Assembly (NCBI RefSeq): GCF_001911425.1
Contig: NZ_MPPL01000001.1
Coordinates: forward strand, 3,241,273-3,305,272
Source of the DNA: Mucilaginibacter polytrichastri
GTDB taxonomy: Bacteria; Bacteroidota; Bacteroidia; Sphingobacteriales; Sphingobacteriaceae
DNA: 64,000 nucleotides
Direction: 5' to 3'
In this document: one piece after another, positions 1-8,683 of the stretch
Position numbering within the stretch: the stretch's first letter is position 1
Layout: every line of letters starts with the position of its first letter
Translations under genes and position numbers: made by a program
Notes under the pieces: generated by a model
What the model saw: only the letters and a program-made list of their open reading frames with translations
Databases searched by the model: none
What the model was told of the DNA's origin: nothing

Positions 1-209
1 GTACCCAGATCAAGGCCCGAATTTTGCAATCCGGCGGCTTTGTAAACATCAGATACCATATTGTCAAAACGCACTTCACTTGTTAAGGAAGCAGTTTTCG
101 TGGTATTATTGGCATTAACTGTGCTACTATCAACTGCGGCTTTAAAGCTTACAGTAATTATCATACACAATACCAGAACGCTAGTTATCCACCAAAATGT
201 TTTCTTCAT
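1..209 (-). CDS. N-terminal part of an exported protein (truncated by window edge)
   Basis: The reverse strand is open from an ATG at 209 to the window edge, giving about 69 residues. The product starts MKKTFWWITSVLVLCMII, a basic start plus hydrophobic core that reads as a signal peptide or membrane anchor. A polar linker follows (about residues 27-45), then RFDNMVSDVYKAAGLQNSG. The VYKAAGLQNSGLDL stretch recalls the start of the catalytic region of Bacteroidota murein L,D-transpeptidase-like proteins, but too little is present to decide. The forward reading of the same bases has no coding character. Confidence 0.6.
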   Translation of the reverse strand, partial: MKKTFWWITSVLVLCMIITVSFKAAVDSSTVNANNTTKTASLTSEVRFDNMVSDVYKAAGLQNSGLDLG

Positions 210-380
210 TTTTTGCTTTTTGAGTAAATCAATAAGTTTAAATTAGAACAGGCTTATCAGGTTTATTATTGTAGAGGTATGATACAAATATACCTTTTTA
301 CATATAATCCACCGTCACGGCAGTCTCATTAATATCCTAAAGTTAAATAATTATTTCAAAAAGAAAAAACTAAAGGGTAA

Positions 381-959
381 TTATACCCAGGTTATCTTTT
401 CTTCCAAAGGCACTTTACGTTTACCCTCAGGCTGGTCGTCGGTATATCCTAAATAAAGCACGCCAATTACCTGGTCAAGCTCGCCTAAATTTAAAAACTC
501 TTTCATAGCCGGTTTTAAAGCCATACCACCGGTGCTCCAAAAACAACCAATGTTTAATGCAGCAGCACCTAACAATAAGTTTTGTACCGAAGCACCTACG
601 GCAACAATCTCTTCCCAAACCGGGATCTTAGTCAATTCGTTGCGGTGCATATAAGTAACTACCACGTGCGATGCCTTGTTACCTGTATTCTGGAAACCGG
701 TATAAGTAGCTTCAGAAAAGTTTTCGGCCGGGGTAATTGCCTTGTATATTTCGGCATGCTTCAAACAAAAATCAGCCGGATTTTCGTAAACGATAAAGCG
801 CCATGGCTCTGTTAATGCATGTGTAGGTGCCCAATCTGCCAGCTCCAATAATGCAGCAACATTTCCGTTAGGGATTTTGTTGCCATTCATGGTTGCCGGT
901 TTAATGGTGCGGCGTTTTTTAATAGTTTCGGCTACGGCCGTAAAAGTAGTAGAATCCAT
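381..959 (-). CDS. Nitroreductase family protein
   Basis: 192 residues. It is a flavin-dependent oxidoreductase of the nitroreductase fold, which would use FMN and NAD(P)H to reduce nitro, quinone or similar compounds in the cytoplasm. The N-terminus has the family signature KKRRTIKPA (FMN phosphate contact region), followed by LLELADWAPTHALTEPWRF, the usual segment near the flavin. The middle has the helix VGASVQNLLLGAAALNIGCFW, and the end has VIGVLYLGYTD. The length is typical of the short, single-domain members. The physiological substrate cannot be read from the sequence. It is monocistronic, with 64 nt to the next minus-strand gene. Confidence 0.85.
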   Translation of the reverse strand: MDSTTFTAVAETIKKRRTIKPATMNGNKIPNGNVAALLELADWAPTHALTEPWRFIVYENPADFCLKHAEIYKAITPAENFSEATYTGFQNTGNKASHVVVTYMHRNELTKIPVWEEIVAVGASVQNLLLGAAALNIGCFWSTGGMALKPAMKEFLNLGELDQVIGVLYLGYTDDQPEGKRKVPLEEKITWV

Positions 960-1023
960 ATGTCGTTTATCGGCATTTTAATGCCCGGAGCAAAAATAAG
1001 ATAATTCTGTTAGCCTGCCCTGC

Positions 1024-1755
1024 TTATTGAAAAAGTACGGCTTTGATTGTGCTTTTTAACATGGGTAGTGTAAGCGGGCCACTCCCTGTTACAGCATATC
1101 TAATGATTCGGCTTTTATCGGCAACAACAAAAGTGGGGTAATTATTCAATTGGTAAGCGTTCATAATAGATAGGCCATTGCTCAACAATTGCGCGTACAA
1201 TAGTGGTTTTTCTTTAAGCTTGGCATCTGCTGCTTTTTGATCATCGGGTGTTATTGCCAATATCACCAAATCTTCCGGATTATGAATCTGCTTCAAAAAT
1301 TCGTTCAAACTGGCAAAGCTCTCGGTACAAGGCGGACATTCGGCCGACCAGAATATGAGCACAATAACTTTATTTTCTAATTCGGCAGGTTTAATGGTGG
1401 GTGTTAAAGGCGTAATACTAAGCTGCATATTTTCTTGTAGCAGAGGACTTTTTACAACCATGAACTTTTTAACAGTTTCGTAGCGTGAATTTCTTTCCTG
1501 GTCGGTAAGCTTTTTTAGCGTGCTTTTAGTAGCCGGATCGGCAGGCGATCCATTGTAGGTAATTGTGTAATCGCCTGTGTTAATTAATTTTTCATACTGA
1601 TAATAACGCAGGGCTTTCCCCTGTTCATTGTAAACAAGTTTATTGGTATCTAATCTAACCCTTAAAGATGATTGTTGAGTTAGATGCTTAGTTGTATCCT
1701 GGCCGCTGGCCTTAATTGTTACAAGACAGATGAGCGCTAAAAGGAATTGCTTCAT
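1024..1755 (-). CDS. TlpA-like thioredoxin-fold protein, exported
   Basis: 243 residues. A signal peptide (residues 1-18, ending ASG before Q) sends it to the periplasm. About 100 residues without a recognised domain follow. From about residue 120 there is a thioredoxin/TlpA fold with the redox motif C140-P-P-C143 in IFWSAECPPCTESF. The cis-proline region is in NNYPTFVVADKS. Proteins of this type reduce or exchange disulfides in extracytoplasmic partners, often in cytochrome maturation or stress defence. No partner gene is adjacent, so the target is unknown. The first part, with the segment YNEQGKALRYYQYEKL, may be a lineage-specific extension. Confidence 0.8.
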   Translation of the reverse strand: MKQFLLALICLVTIKASGQDTTKHLTQQSSLRVRLDTNKLVYNEQGKALRYYQYEKLINTGDYTITYNGSPADPATKSTLKKLTDQERNSRYETVKKFMVVKSPLLQENMQLSITPLTPTIKPAELENKVIVLIFWSAECPPCTESFASLNEFLKQIHNPEDLVILAITPDDQKAADAKLKEKPLLYAQLLSNGLSIMNAYQLNNYPTFVVADKSRIIRYAVTGSGPLTLPMLKSTIKAVLFQ

Positions 1756-1801
1756 AAGGTTTAATTATGAAGCAATTTACAATATTTAAGTTATTACAAT
1801 G

Positions 1802-4234
1802 TTAATAAATCGGCGGATATTTACCCGGATTAGCCTCACTCATCATGGCGTAAGCAGCCTCAATCACATCATCAACAGATGGCTTGCTAAAGTAATCTCC
1901 GTCTGACCCATAAGGCGGGCGATGCTCCTTGGCACAAAGGGTTTTAGGCTGGGCATCCAGTTGATAATAGCCGCCCTGCATTTCCAACACCTTCTGTAGT
2001 ATATAGGCCGACCCTCCACCCGGGATATCCTCGTCAATAACCAAAAGCTTGTTGGTTTTCTTTAACGAAGCCAAGCTCAGCTTATCGGTATCAAAAGGAT
2101 AAAGCGTTTGCGGGTCTATCACTTCTATATTAACACCCAATTTCTCCAGTTCTTCTACAGCCTCAATCACCACACGTAATGTTGAGCCATAAGAAATCAC
2201 CGTAATATCGGTACCTTCTTTTATAATTTCGGCCTTGCCGAGTGGAACGGTAAACTCGCCAACATTGGCCGGCAGCTTTTCTTTCAGGCGATAACCATTC
2301 AGGCTTTCAATGACTAAAGCCGGCTCATCTCCCCTTAACAATGTATTGTACATGCCCGCCGCCTGGGTCATATCGCGCGGAACGCAAATGTGTAAACCAC
2401 GCATGGAGTTTAATATTACGCCCAGTGGCGATCCGGAGTGCCAGATCCCTTCTAACCGGTGGCCACGCGTGCGCACAATAACAGGCGCTTTTTGGCCGCC
2501 GCTGGTGCGGTAGCTTAAAGATGCCAGGTCGTCGCTTAATACGGTCATGGCGTAAAGCAGGTAATCGAGGTATTGGATCTCGGCAATTGGGCGTAAACCA
2601 CGCATGGCTAAACCCAGCCCCTGCCCTATAATAGTAGCTTCGCGAATACCGGTGTCGGTAATCCGCAGATCGCCGTATTTGCTTTGTAAACCGGCAAAGC
2701 CCTGATTAACATCGCCAATGTTACCTACATCTTCGCCAAAGGCAACAATGGTTTTATCACGGCCAAAATTGGCATCAAAACAAGCGTTTAGTACTTCGCG
2801 GCCATCTATTAAGCGGGCATCCTGCTCATATTGAGCAGGATTTACCGGTACCTTAAGCGGCGAATTTGCACTATTTGTAAACAGCTTAGAATTATACCGC
2901 TCGTTGTTTAGCTCATTATGCTGATTTAACCATTGAACAAGCGTTTTCTTCGCTTCAAAATTTTGTTTAATAGTAAGGCGAAGCGTTTTACGGATGGCGC
3001 TCACAATATCTTTTCGACCGGGATCTACGCATGAGCGCAATGCAATGGCGGCATCTTCCACATCATCCTGCGCGTTGGCTTCCTGCGCAACAGCATCTAT
3101 TAATGATGCAGCTTCTTCCAGTTCAGTCTTAATTACATCAGCCAGTTCGTTCCATGCTTCGCGCTGGCATTCGCGCACGTGCACTTTGGCTTCGGCCTCA
3201 ATTTTATCAAGCTCCTGCTCTGTGGTTATGGCCGATGCGATGATCCATTTGCGCATTTGCAAAAGGCAATCGTGCTCGGCTTCCCAGGCCAGTCTTTCTT
3301 TTGATTTATAACGTTCGTGCGAGCCGGAGGTAGAGTGGCCCTGCGGCTGGGTCATCTCGGTTACATGCACCAAAACAGGCACCTGCTCGCGGCGGCATAC
3401 TTCAATGGCGCGGCTATAGGTTTCGCAAAGGGCAACATAATCCCACCCGCGCACTTTAAATATTTCGTAACCGTTAGTACCCTCTTCCCGCTGGAAACCT
3501 TTGAGCACTTCGGATATATCTTCTTTAGTGGTTTGCAGCCTGGCTGGTACAGAAATGGCGTAAGCATCGTCCCATACAGAGATAGCCATAGGCACCTGTA
3601 AAACGCCTGCTGCATTAAAGGTTTCCATAAACAAACCTTCGGATGTTGAGCCATTGCCTATGGTACCAAATGCTACTTCATTGCCATTAACAGAAAACTG
3701 TTTTTGATCGGCAAGTTCGGGGTTATTACGATACAGTTTTGAGGCATAAGCTAACCCTAATAACCTGGGCATGTGCCCGCCAGTGGTCGAAATATCAGAC
3801 GAACAATTCATCGTTTCGGCCTGATTGGTAAAGTTACCATCTGCATCCAAATAGCGGGTTGCGTAGTGGCAATTCATTTGGCGGCCGCCAGATGCAGGGT
3901 CTTTATCCACATCGGGATTGGCATACAATTGCGCAAAAAACTCTTTCATGGTGCTCATGCCGGTTGCAAACATAAAAGTTTGATCTCGGTAGTAGCCTGC
4001 GCGCCAATCGCCGGCTTTAAAAGCCTTGGCCATAGCCAGTTGGGCTACCTCTTTACCGTCACCAAATATGCCAAACTTTGCCTTACCCGTAAGCACTTCG
4101 CGGCGGCCAAGCAATGCTGCCTGGCGGCTTTCAAAGCCAATACGGTAATCATTGATGACTATCTTTTTAAAGTCCTCAAAATTAAGTTCGGCAGAATCAA
4201 ACCCGTTGGTAGTAAGTTGTGCGGTCTGAGGCAT
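1802..4234 (-). CDS. 2-oxoacid dehydrogenase E1, alpha and beta subunits fused
   Basis: 810 residues. This is a thiamine-diphosphate E1 component in which the alpha-type region (about 1-400) and beta-type transketolase region (about 465-810) lie in one chain. The alpha half has the TPP-binding segment GTIGNGSTSEG, with Asn where the classical GDG motif has Asp, then SVWDDAYAIS. The beta half has FGEDVGNIGDVNQG, EIQYLDYL and DPQTLYPFD, typical of branched-chain or pyruvate E1-beta. It would decarboxylate 2-oxoacids and pass acyl groups to a lipoyl E2, which is not in the window. Fused E1 genes of this form are common in Bacteroidota, often annotated as 2-oxoisovalerate dehydrogenase. Substrate preference cannot be decided here. 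Confidence 0.9.
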   Translation of the reverse strand: MPQTAQLTTNGFDSAELNFEDFKKIVINDYRIGFESRQAALLGRREVLTGKAKFGIFGDGKEVAQLAMAKAFKAGDWRAGYYRDQTFMFATGMSTMKEFFAQLYANPDVDKDPASGGRQMNCHYATRYLDADGNFTNQAETMNCSSDISTTGGHMPRLLGLAYASKLYRNNPELADQKQFSVNGNEVAFGTIGNGSTSEGLFMETFNAAGVLQVPMAISVWDDAYAISVPARLQTTKEDISEVLKGFQREEGTNGYEIFKVRGWDYVALCETYSRAIEVCRREQVPVLVHVTEMTQPQGHSTSGSHERYKSKERLAWEAEHDCLLQMRKWIIASAITTEQELDKIEAEAKVHVRECQREAWNELADVIKTELEEAASLIDAVAQEANAQDDVEDAAIALRSCVDPGRKDIVSAIRKTLRLTIKQNFEAKKTLVQWLNQHNELNNERYNSKLFTNSANSPLKVPVNPAQYEQDARLIDGREVLNACFDANFGRDKTIVAFGEDVGNIGDVNQGFAGLQSKYGDLRITDTGIREATIIGQGLGLAMRGLRPIAEIQYLDYLLYAMTVLSDDLASLSYRTSGGQKAPVIVRTRGHRLEGIWHSGSPLGVILNSMRGLHICVPRDMTQAAGMYNTLLRGDEPALVIESLNGYRLKEKLPANVGEFTVPLGKAEIIKEGTDITVISYGSTLRVVIEAVEELEKLGVNIEVIDPQTLYPFDTDKLSLASLKKTNKLLVIDEDIPGGGSAYILQKVLEMQGGYYQLDAQPKTLCAKEHRPPYGSDGDYFSKPSVDDVIEAAYAMMSEANPGKYPPIY

Positions 4235-4254
4235 ATTATATTTTGATTAGAAGT

Positions 4255-4262
4255 CAAAGTTA
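4255..4262 (-). promoter_or_regulatory. -7 promoter element of the E1 gene
   Basis: On the minus strand these bases read TAACTTTG, a perfect match to the Bacteroidota -7 consensus TAnnTTTG. They end 20 nt before the ATG at 4234. I see no convincing TTG -33 element at the usual spacing. Confidence 0.45.
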
Positions 4263-4322
4263 TAAAATTGTATTTTGTTATTCTGTGCTTTTACAATTCT
4301 TTAAACCGTTTCGTGTAAAATT

Positions 4323-4351
4323 TTGGTTTCCGCTGAAACATTTTATATTTG
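4323..4351 (+). promoter_or_regulatory. Promoter of the DUF1573 gene
   Basis: TTG at 4323-4325 and TATATTTG at 4344-4351 are separated by 18 nt, matching the Bacteroidota sigma-A consensus. The ATG at 4370 lies 18 nt after the -7 box, so the untranslated leader would be short. Confidence 0.6.
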
Positions 4352-4369
4352 TACAAAGTATACAAGGAT

Positions 4370-4771
4370 ATGAAAAAGTTAATGATATTATGCGCAGTAA
4401 TCATAGGTTTTGCCTTTACTGCTTCAGCACAGACTGATAATAAAGCCGAGTTTAAATTTAACGAAGAAAAGCATGATTTCGGTAAAATACCTCAGGGTAA
4501 ACCAGTTACTACCGAGTTTACTTTTACCAATATTGGCGAAGAGCCTCTAATTTTGGCCGACGTTAAACCAACATGTGGCTGCACCATTGCAGATTATACC
4601 AAAACACCTGTTAAAAAAGGCGACAAGGGCGTAATTAAGATCACTTACAATGCAGCTGTTGTAGCTCCTTTTAACAAAACTATTATTGTAACCTCTAACG
4701 CTAAAACACCACAAAAATATTTAAACATTGTGGGCGAAGTGGTTGCGGCACCGGCTGCCAGCAGCAGGTAA
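4370..4771 (+). CDS. DUF1573 domain protein, exported
   Basis: 133 residues from the ATG at 4370. This start is preferred over an upstream TTG at 4349 because it directly precedes a clean signal peptide (MKKLMILCAVIIGFAFTASAQ) and follows a promoter. The mature part is one DUF1573 domain, an immunoglobulin-like beta-sandwich: FNEEKHDFGKIPQGKPV, then FTFTNIGEEPLILADV, then the hallmark PTCGCTIADYTKTPV. Such proteins are very common in Bacteroidota envelopes. Their biochemical role is not established. It is monocistronic, with its own promoter and a strong terminator just downstream. Confidence 0.9.
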   Translation: MKKLMILCAVIIGFAFTASAQTDNKAEFKFNEEKHDFGKIPQGKPVTTEFTFTNIGEEPLILADVKPTCGCTIADYTKTPVKKGDKGVIKITYNAAVVAPFNKTIIVTSNAKTPQKYLNIVGEVVAAPAASSR

Positions 4772-4790
4772 TTTGCTTCTAACACAAAAC

Positions 4791-4840
4791 ATAAACGAAG
4801 AGCGGCGCAAAAAATTTGCGCCGCTCTTCGTTTATAGGGC
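4791..4840 (+). terminator. Strong intrinsic terminator after the DUF1573 gene
   Basis: A perfect 21-bp inverted repeat (4791-4811 with 4815-4835) closes on an AAA loop. It sits between the DUF1573 stop and the promoter of the next gene. There is no long T-run after the stem; the 3' arm itself ends in TTTAT. Confidence 0.7.
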
Positions 4841-4854
4841 AGCTATCTTTTTGT

Positions 4855-4862
4855 TAACTTTG
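4855..4862 (+). promoter_or_regulatory. -7 promoter element abutting the aminotransferase start
   Basis: TAACTTTG matches TAnnTTTG exactly and ends only 5 nt before the ATG at 4868. Transcription would begin at or next to the start codon, so the mRNA may be leaderless. Confidence 0.5.
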
Positions 4863-4867
4863 CACCC

Positions 4868-6064
4868 ATGCCGCAAATTTCGCACAAAGGTGAGCAAATG
4901 CCCGCCTCGCCTATACGTAAACTAACCCCCTTTGCCGACAATGCTAAACTGCAGGGTAAAAAGGTATTTCATTTAAATATCGGCCAGCCCGATATTGAAA
5001 CCCCGCAAGGGATGCTGGACGCCATACATAACAGCACTTTTAAAGTATGGGCCTATACCCCATCTGAAGGCACATTATCGTACCGCCAAAAACTAACTGA
5101 ATACTATAACAAACTGGGGTATAACATTACCCCGCAAAATATTATTGTAACCACAGGTGGCTCTGAAGCTATTACCATAGCCATGATGACCTGCCTTAAC
5201 CCGGGCGATGAGGTAATTATACCCGAACCGTTTTACGCCAACTACAACGGCTTTGCCTGCCAGAGTGATATTGTAGTAAAACCAATTCTGTCTTACATCG
5301 AAAATGGTTTTGCCCTGCCCGAGATCAGCGAATTCGAGAAAGTGATCACTAATAAAACCAAGGCGATCATTATCTGCAATCCCAATAACCCTACTGGTTA
5401 CCTATATTCTAAAGAAGAAATGGAAGCGCTAAAGGCTCTGTGCCTTAAATACGACTTGTTTTTATTCTCTGACGAAGCTTACCGCGAGTTTTGCTACGAT
5501 GGCCGCGAGTTTATATCGCCCATGCACCTGGATGGTTTGGACGAAAACGTTTTGGTAATGGATACCGTAAGCAAGCGCTACAGCGCGTGTGGTGCCCGCC
5601 TTGGCTGCCTGATTACTAAAAACGAAGCAGTAATTAAAACCGGGTTAAAGTTTGCCCAAGCCCGCCTAAGCGCCGGGATGCTGGAGCAAATTGCCGGCGA
5701 AGCTGCGGTTGATACACCAGATATCTATTTTGAGGCTGTAAATAAAGAATATACCCACCGCCGAGATGTACTGGTGAAAGCATTAAACGGCATGGATGGC
5801 GTTTATTGCCCCAACCCTGGTGGTGCATTTTACGTGGTAGCTAAATTCCCGATTGACAATGCCGATAAGTTTTGCCAATGGATGTTGGAAGAATTTAGTT
5901 ACAATAACCAAACTGTAATGATGGCCCCTGCTACAGGTTTCTACAGTACCCCCGGTGCCGGAACCAACGAGGTAAGGATGGCATACGTTTTAAACAGTGA
6001 TGACCTGCAAAGCGCAATGACATGCCTGGAAGAGGCCCTGAAGGTTTATCCGGGAAGAGTTTAG
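4868..6064 (+). CDS. Pyridoxal-phosphate aminotransferase, class I/II
   Basis: 398 residues, fold type I PLP enzyme of the aspartate aminotransferase superfamily. Visible active-site elements are NIGQPDIETP near the N-terminus, TTGGSEAI (phosphate contact), NPNNPTG (171-177), SDEAY with Asp202, the Schiff-base lysine K236 in DTVSKRYSACGARLG, and the carboxylate-binding arginine region NEVRMAYV near the end. It would transfer an amino group between an amino acid and a 2-oxoacid in the cytoplasm; the substrate is undecided. The first ATG at 4868 is kept because related proteins share the N-terminal KGxxMPxSPIRKL stretch. An internal ATG at 4898 is the alternative. Confidence 0.9.
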   Translation: MPQISHKGEQMPASPIRKLTPFADNAKLQGKKVFHLNIGQPDIETPQGMLDAIHNSTFKVWAYTPSEGTLSYRQKLTEYYNKLGYNITPQNIIVTTGGSEAITIAMMTCLNPGDEVIIPEPFYANYNGFACQSDIVVKPILSYIENGFALPEISEFEKVITNKTKAIIICNPNNPTGYLYSKEEMEALKALCLKYDLFLFSDEAYREFCYDGREFISPMHLDGLDENVLVMDTVSKRYSACGARLGCLITKNEAVIKTGLKFAQARLSAGMLEQIAGEAAVDTPDIYFEAVNKEYTHRRDVLVKALNGMDGVYCPNPGGAFYVVAKFPIDNADKFCQWMLEEFSYNNQTVMMAPATGFYSTPGAGTNEVRMAYVLNSDDLQSAMTCLEEALKVYPGRV

Positions 6065-6107
6065 TCATTAGTGAAAACTATTGGCCTGCTAACTGGTTTA
6101 GTTTTTG

Positions 6108-6115
6108 TACATTTG
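6108..6115 (+). promoter_or_regulatory. ssrA: Possible promoter of the tmRNA gene
   Basis: TACATTTG matches the -7 consensus. A TTG at 6081-6083 lies 24 nt upstream, slightly long for a -33 partner. A perfect 12-bp inverted repeat (6138-6149 with 6153-6164) sits between this element and the mature tmRNA, and could be a precursor stem or the end of the upstream transcript. Confidence 0.4.
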
Positions 6116-6189
6116 TACCCACTAATCTAATCTGGTATTGTTAGTTATTCTAAATAACTAACAATCAATGACTGATGACTATAAGAAAT

Positions 6190-6554
6190 GGGGTCGACCG
6201 GAATTGACAGGATGGAGATAAGTAAGTAAGCATGCAGCGCGTTGGGTGAATTAGCGCTTAAATCTGAACGCTCAAACTTTCAAATGGCGAAAACACTTAC
6301 GCCTTAGCTGCTTAATTTAGAATTAACTAGCTTTTGTCCCACCGGTTTTCCGTTTCATCGGATCGGTATACGGGGCATCGAAAGATGAAACTGGCCTGCT
6401 TAATGGTGTGCATAGCAGGCGAGATAAAGCACCTAAGGAAGACGGTATAGGTGAGTAACTGACCTTCCCCTTCCCTACAACCAAACAGTACTAAGCACGT
6501 AGAAAGCTTACCTTATACCATGTTTGGACGAGGGTTCGAATCCCTCCGGCTCCA
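6190..6554 (+). ncRNA. ssrA: tmRNA (transfer-messenger RNA)
   Basis: The 5' end GGGGTCG (6190-6196) pairs with CGGCTCC (6547-6553) as a 7-bp alanine-type acceptor stem with discriminator A6554. A T-arm (GAGGGTTCGAATCCCTC) precedes it. The message part starts at GGC 6286 and encodes GENTYALAA followed by TAA at 6313-6315. This is the expected Bacteroidota degradation tag ending YALAA. CCA is not encoded. The RNA rescues ribosomes stalled on broken mRNAs. Its 3' end is repeated further downstream, which suggests use as an integration site. Confidence 0.95.
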
Positions 6555-6556
6555 CT
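6545..6556 (+). repeat. tmRNA 3' end, candidate att core copy 1
   Basis: TCCGGCTCCACT forms the end of ssrA. It is repeated exactly at 22335-22346, and 11 of its 12 bases recur at 6710-6720. The 3' ends of tmRNA and tRNA genes are classical tyrosine-integrase attachment sites. The gene stays intact, as expected when the element supplies a replacement 3' end. Confidence 0.5.
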
Positions 6557-6557
6557 G

Positions 6558-6617
6558 GGAGACAAAATTGTCTCCAAAAGTGAAAAAGCTACCTGGTTCA
6601 GGTGGCTTTTTCACTTT
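6558..6617 (+). terminator. Two hairpins after ssrA
   Basis: A short palindrome GGAGACAA-AA-TTGTCTCC (6558-6575) is followed by a 19-bp hairpin (6577-6595 with 6599-6617, loop GTT). The second carries T-runs within its 3' arm. Together they probably end the tmRNA transcript. Confidence 0.5.
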
Positions 6618-6628
6618 CAAAACCAGTT

Positions 6629-6646
6629 GTGGCACAATCGTGGCAC
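6629..6646 (+). repeat. Direct repeat GTGGCAC x2, 11 bp apart
   Basis: GTGGCAC occurs at 6629-6635 and 6640-6646, one helical turn apart, between two copies of the tmRNA 3' end. It could be an arm-type integrase site of a lost element. This is inference from position only. Confidence 0.25.
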
Positions 6647-6698
6647 TTTTGATTTTTGAAATAGGAAAAACAGTGTTTCCGCGGGTTTTAAGCACATA

Positions 6699-6720
6699 GT
6701 TCGGAACCCTCCGGCTCCAC
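6699..6720 (+). repeat. Partial copy of tmRNA 3' end, candidate att copy 2
   Basis: The 22 bases here match 6534-6555 of ssrA at 20 positions, including an exact CCCTCCGGCTCCAC at the end. They lie 165 bp downstream of the true 3' end, consistent with a second or decayed integration event at the same site. Confidence 0.5.
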
Positions 6721-6767
6721 AACGCTGGACAAGTCAGATAATTCTGAATTTGTCCAGCGTTTTTTTT
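6721..6767 (+). terminator. Intrinsic terminator
   Basis: AACGCTGGACAA (6721-6732) pairs with TTGTCCAGCGTT (6750-6761), with a nested TCAGA/TCTGA hairpin inside, followed by a run of eight T. It lies directly after the second tmRNA 3'-end copy. Confidence 0.7.
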
Positions 6768-6957
6768 GCCCCTAACTTCTATTAAAAAATAAGATAGCAC
6801 AGGCAGTTTCATTGAGCCGATTAGTTCGATGTTCTAATCCGTCAGAACCGATATTTTGGAGCTTCAACAATAAAACATGGCAGAAATTTCAGCAAGGCTG
6901 ATGACCAGCATTTGATTGAAAAAGTAAGATAATTACCCGGATATTGCTTTTTAAATC

Positions 6958-7413
6958 CTATGATAGCTTTTTAATATGGGCGATAATTTTCTTTTCTTGG
7001 CTATCCTCGTCATATTGCGACAGGATATCTCTGATGACATGCTCCTGTTCATCATTTGGCAGTATGGTAAATTTCTTGTACACATCCGCATCTTTAAAAC
7101 AATCCTTTACTTCGTTTTCATGAGTTAACCGGTTATCTGAAGTTTTGTACATCGTAACGACTACTTTGTCACCACCGCCTTTGCCAATTGCTTTGCGGAT
7201 ATCTCCGTTGATAGAGATACGCTTATCTTCTCCGGTTAGCGGTGCCAGATTTAAATCTTTAAATTCGTAGCCATCAATAGTGCCGGACACTTTCATAAAG
7301 CCCCACCTTCCACGAATCTCTTTCGTACCGGGAATTACCAGGTGATAGGTCCAGGCACCTTTACCAGGAATGTGCTGAAGTACCAATTTTTTATTTTTCA
7401 ATATTTCTTTCAT
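6958..7413 (-). CDS. DUF1905 / YdeI-like domain protein
   Basis: 151 residues. The first about 85 residues match the DUF1905 pattern: a beta-rich domain with WTYHLVIPGTKEIRGRWGFMKVSG, then LAPLTGEDKRISINGDIRKAIGKGGGDKVVVTMYK. The C-terminal part (EVKDCFKDADVYKKF, then helical) resembles the YdeI/OmpD-associated helical region that often follows. The function is not established in this family. It starts 8 nt after the stop of the DUF2461 gene and is surely cotranscribed with it. It lies in the accessory region after ssrA. Confidence 0.75.
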   Translation of the reverse strand: MKEILKNKKLVLQHIPGKGAWTYHLVIPGTKEIRGRWGFMKVSGTIDGYEFKDLNLAPLTGEDKRISINGDIRKAIGKGGGDKVVVTMYKTSDNRLTHENEVKDCFKDADVYKKFTILPNDEQEHVIRDILSQYDEDSQEKKIIAHIKKLS

Positions 7414-7421
7414 GGTTGTGG

Positions 7422-8084
7422 TTAAATAGTATTGATAAACTTAATAAGCTGCTGACATGCTTCAAAACTTTCCAGGATGGTTGAAAAACTATCTTTGCCG
7501 CAAAAGAATGAATCAGGATAATATTTCCTGACAAAAAAACCTTTCATTCTCAAAAAGTCTTTTGCCGGGCTATCCTTATCAAAACCTTTTGGTACTTTTT
7601 GCAGTATTTCCTGTGCAGTTATTCCTTCAGGAAATGTTTTGAGCAGCTTTTTGTCTTCAGCAATTTTCTTCCATGCCTCGAGATCATAATCAATTTCCTG
7701 GCGGATTTTTTTTAGCAGGTCAGGTTCAGGCTGAAACGCTCCGGCACCTATATAACATTCACCAGGATTTATTACTATGAAATATCCGGCTTGGCCGCTT
7801 TTTCTTCCGCCCTCATTTATAATGGAATAAAAATAAGTTTTGTAAGGTGATTTATCTTTTGCAAATCGCAGATCCCTATTTAAGCGGGGGATACAATCCC
7901 GGCCCTGCAAATCTGACTGAGCAATTGACTTATCGAATTTGGATATCGCGTCGATAAGATTTTGATTAAACAGTGTGAAATCGTCCAAAGTATTCTGATA
8001 GTCAATACGATGTTTGTCGAACCAATCTTTGTGGTTATTACCGGCGAGGCCGGTTAAGAAATCAAAACTTGATTTTTTAAGCAT
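7422..8084 (-). CDS. DUF2461 family protein
   Basis: 220 residues. It matches the DUF2461 (TIGR02453-type) pattern: SFDFLTGLAGNNHKDWFDKHR at the start, then LNRDLRFAKDKSPYKTYFYS, GYFIVINPGECYIGAGAF and FVRKYYPDSFF. The family is widespread and has no settled biochemical role. It is the first gene of a two-gene minus-strand unit with the DUF1905 protein. Length is normal for the family and the frame is intact. Confidence 0.8.
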   Translation of the reverse strand: MLKKSSFDFLTGLAGNNHKDWFDKHRIDYQNTLDDFTLFNQNLIDAISKFDKSIAQSDLQGRDCIPRLNRDLRFAKDKSPYKTYFYSIINEGGRKSGQAGYFIVINPGECYIGAGAFQPEPDLLKKIRQEIDYDLEAWKKIAEDKKLLKTFPEGITAQEILQKVPKGFDKDSPAKDFLRMKGFFVRKYYPDSFFCGKDSFSTILESFEACQQLIKFINTI

Positions 8085-8683
8085 TGTAAATAGATCTGAT
8101 AAAAAATATCCTGTCGCCCCTGTTTTTATGAACCGTTAAAGTATCGGTTTAGAATACTGCACAAGACAGCAGCATCTCCTTTCCAGATTAAATTAAGCTA
8201 CTGCCCTAGCATTACAACAATAGTTAATCTATATTTTTTGTTTAACTTATTTAAAGAGATTCCTCGCAACTATTAACCTTCTAATTTTATAAGAAAGAGA
8301 ATTACTTTCAGCGTCGATTGCATGAGCCTTAGGCTGACTGGCTTTCTTCGTTATAGCTGGCTAATAGCAATGCTGCCACTTACAGTAATTATCCCATTAT
8401 ACATGGTTAAAACACTTCGACTATTTCCGCCTGGGGCTTTATATTATTAAACAGGTAAAAGCTAGTTACTGATACGTAAATGCCGGCCGCGCCCATAACA
8501 TACAGCCCTGAACTGTATAACCTTTTTCCTCTACCATCTGCTAAAGTTTGATTCTATAACCATTTTCAGGTAGCCGCTTTTTTAAAATCATGAAGCGCTA
8601 TCAGGGCTCTCGGATATTTTTTTAACATCAATAGTTCGAAAATTTGCACATTAACCACCACTAAGTATCTTTCAAAGCAGATC

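Noticed and set aside
3655..3700. Missing Asp in the TPP motif (GNG in place of GDG) as a sign of an inactive E1
   Set aside because: As far as I recall, fused Bacteroidota E1 proteins commonly have this variation, and the remaining motifs are intact.
3765..4246. 157-residue plus-strand open frame opposite the E1 gene
   Set aside because: Shadow of the well-supported E1 alpha region; no family features.
6513..6812. 99-residue open frame on the minus strand across the tmRNA end
   Set aside because: It is the reverse reading of ssrA, its hairpins and the att-like repeat; RRDSNPRP is the usual artefact translated from tRNA-like ends.
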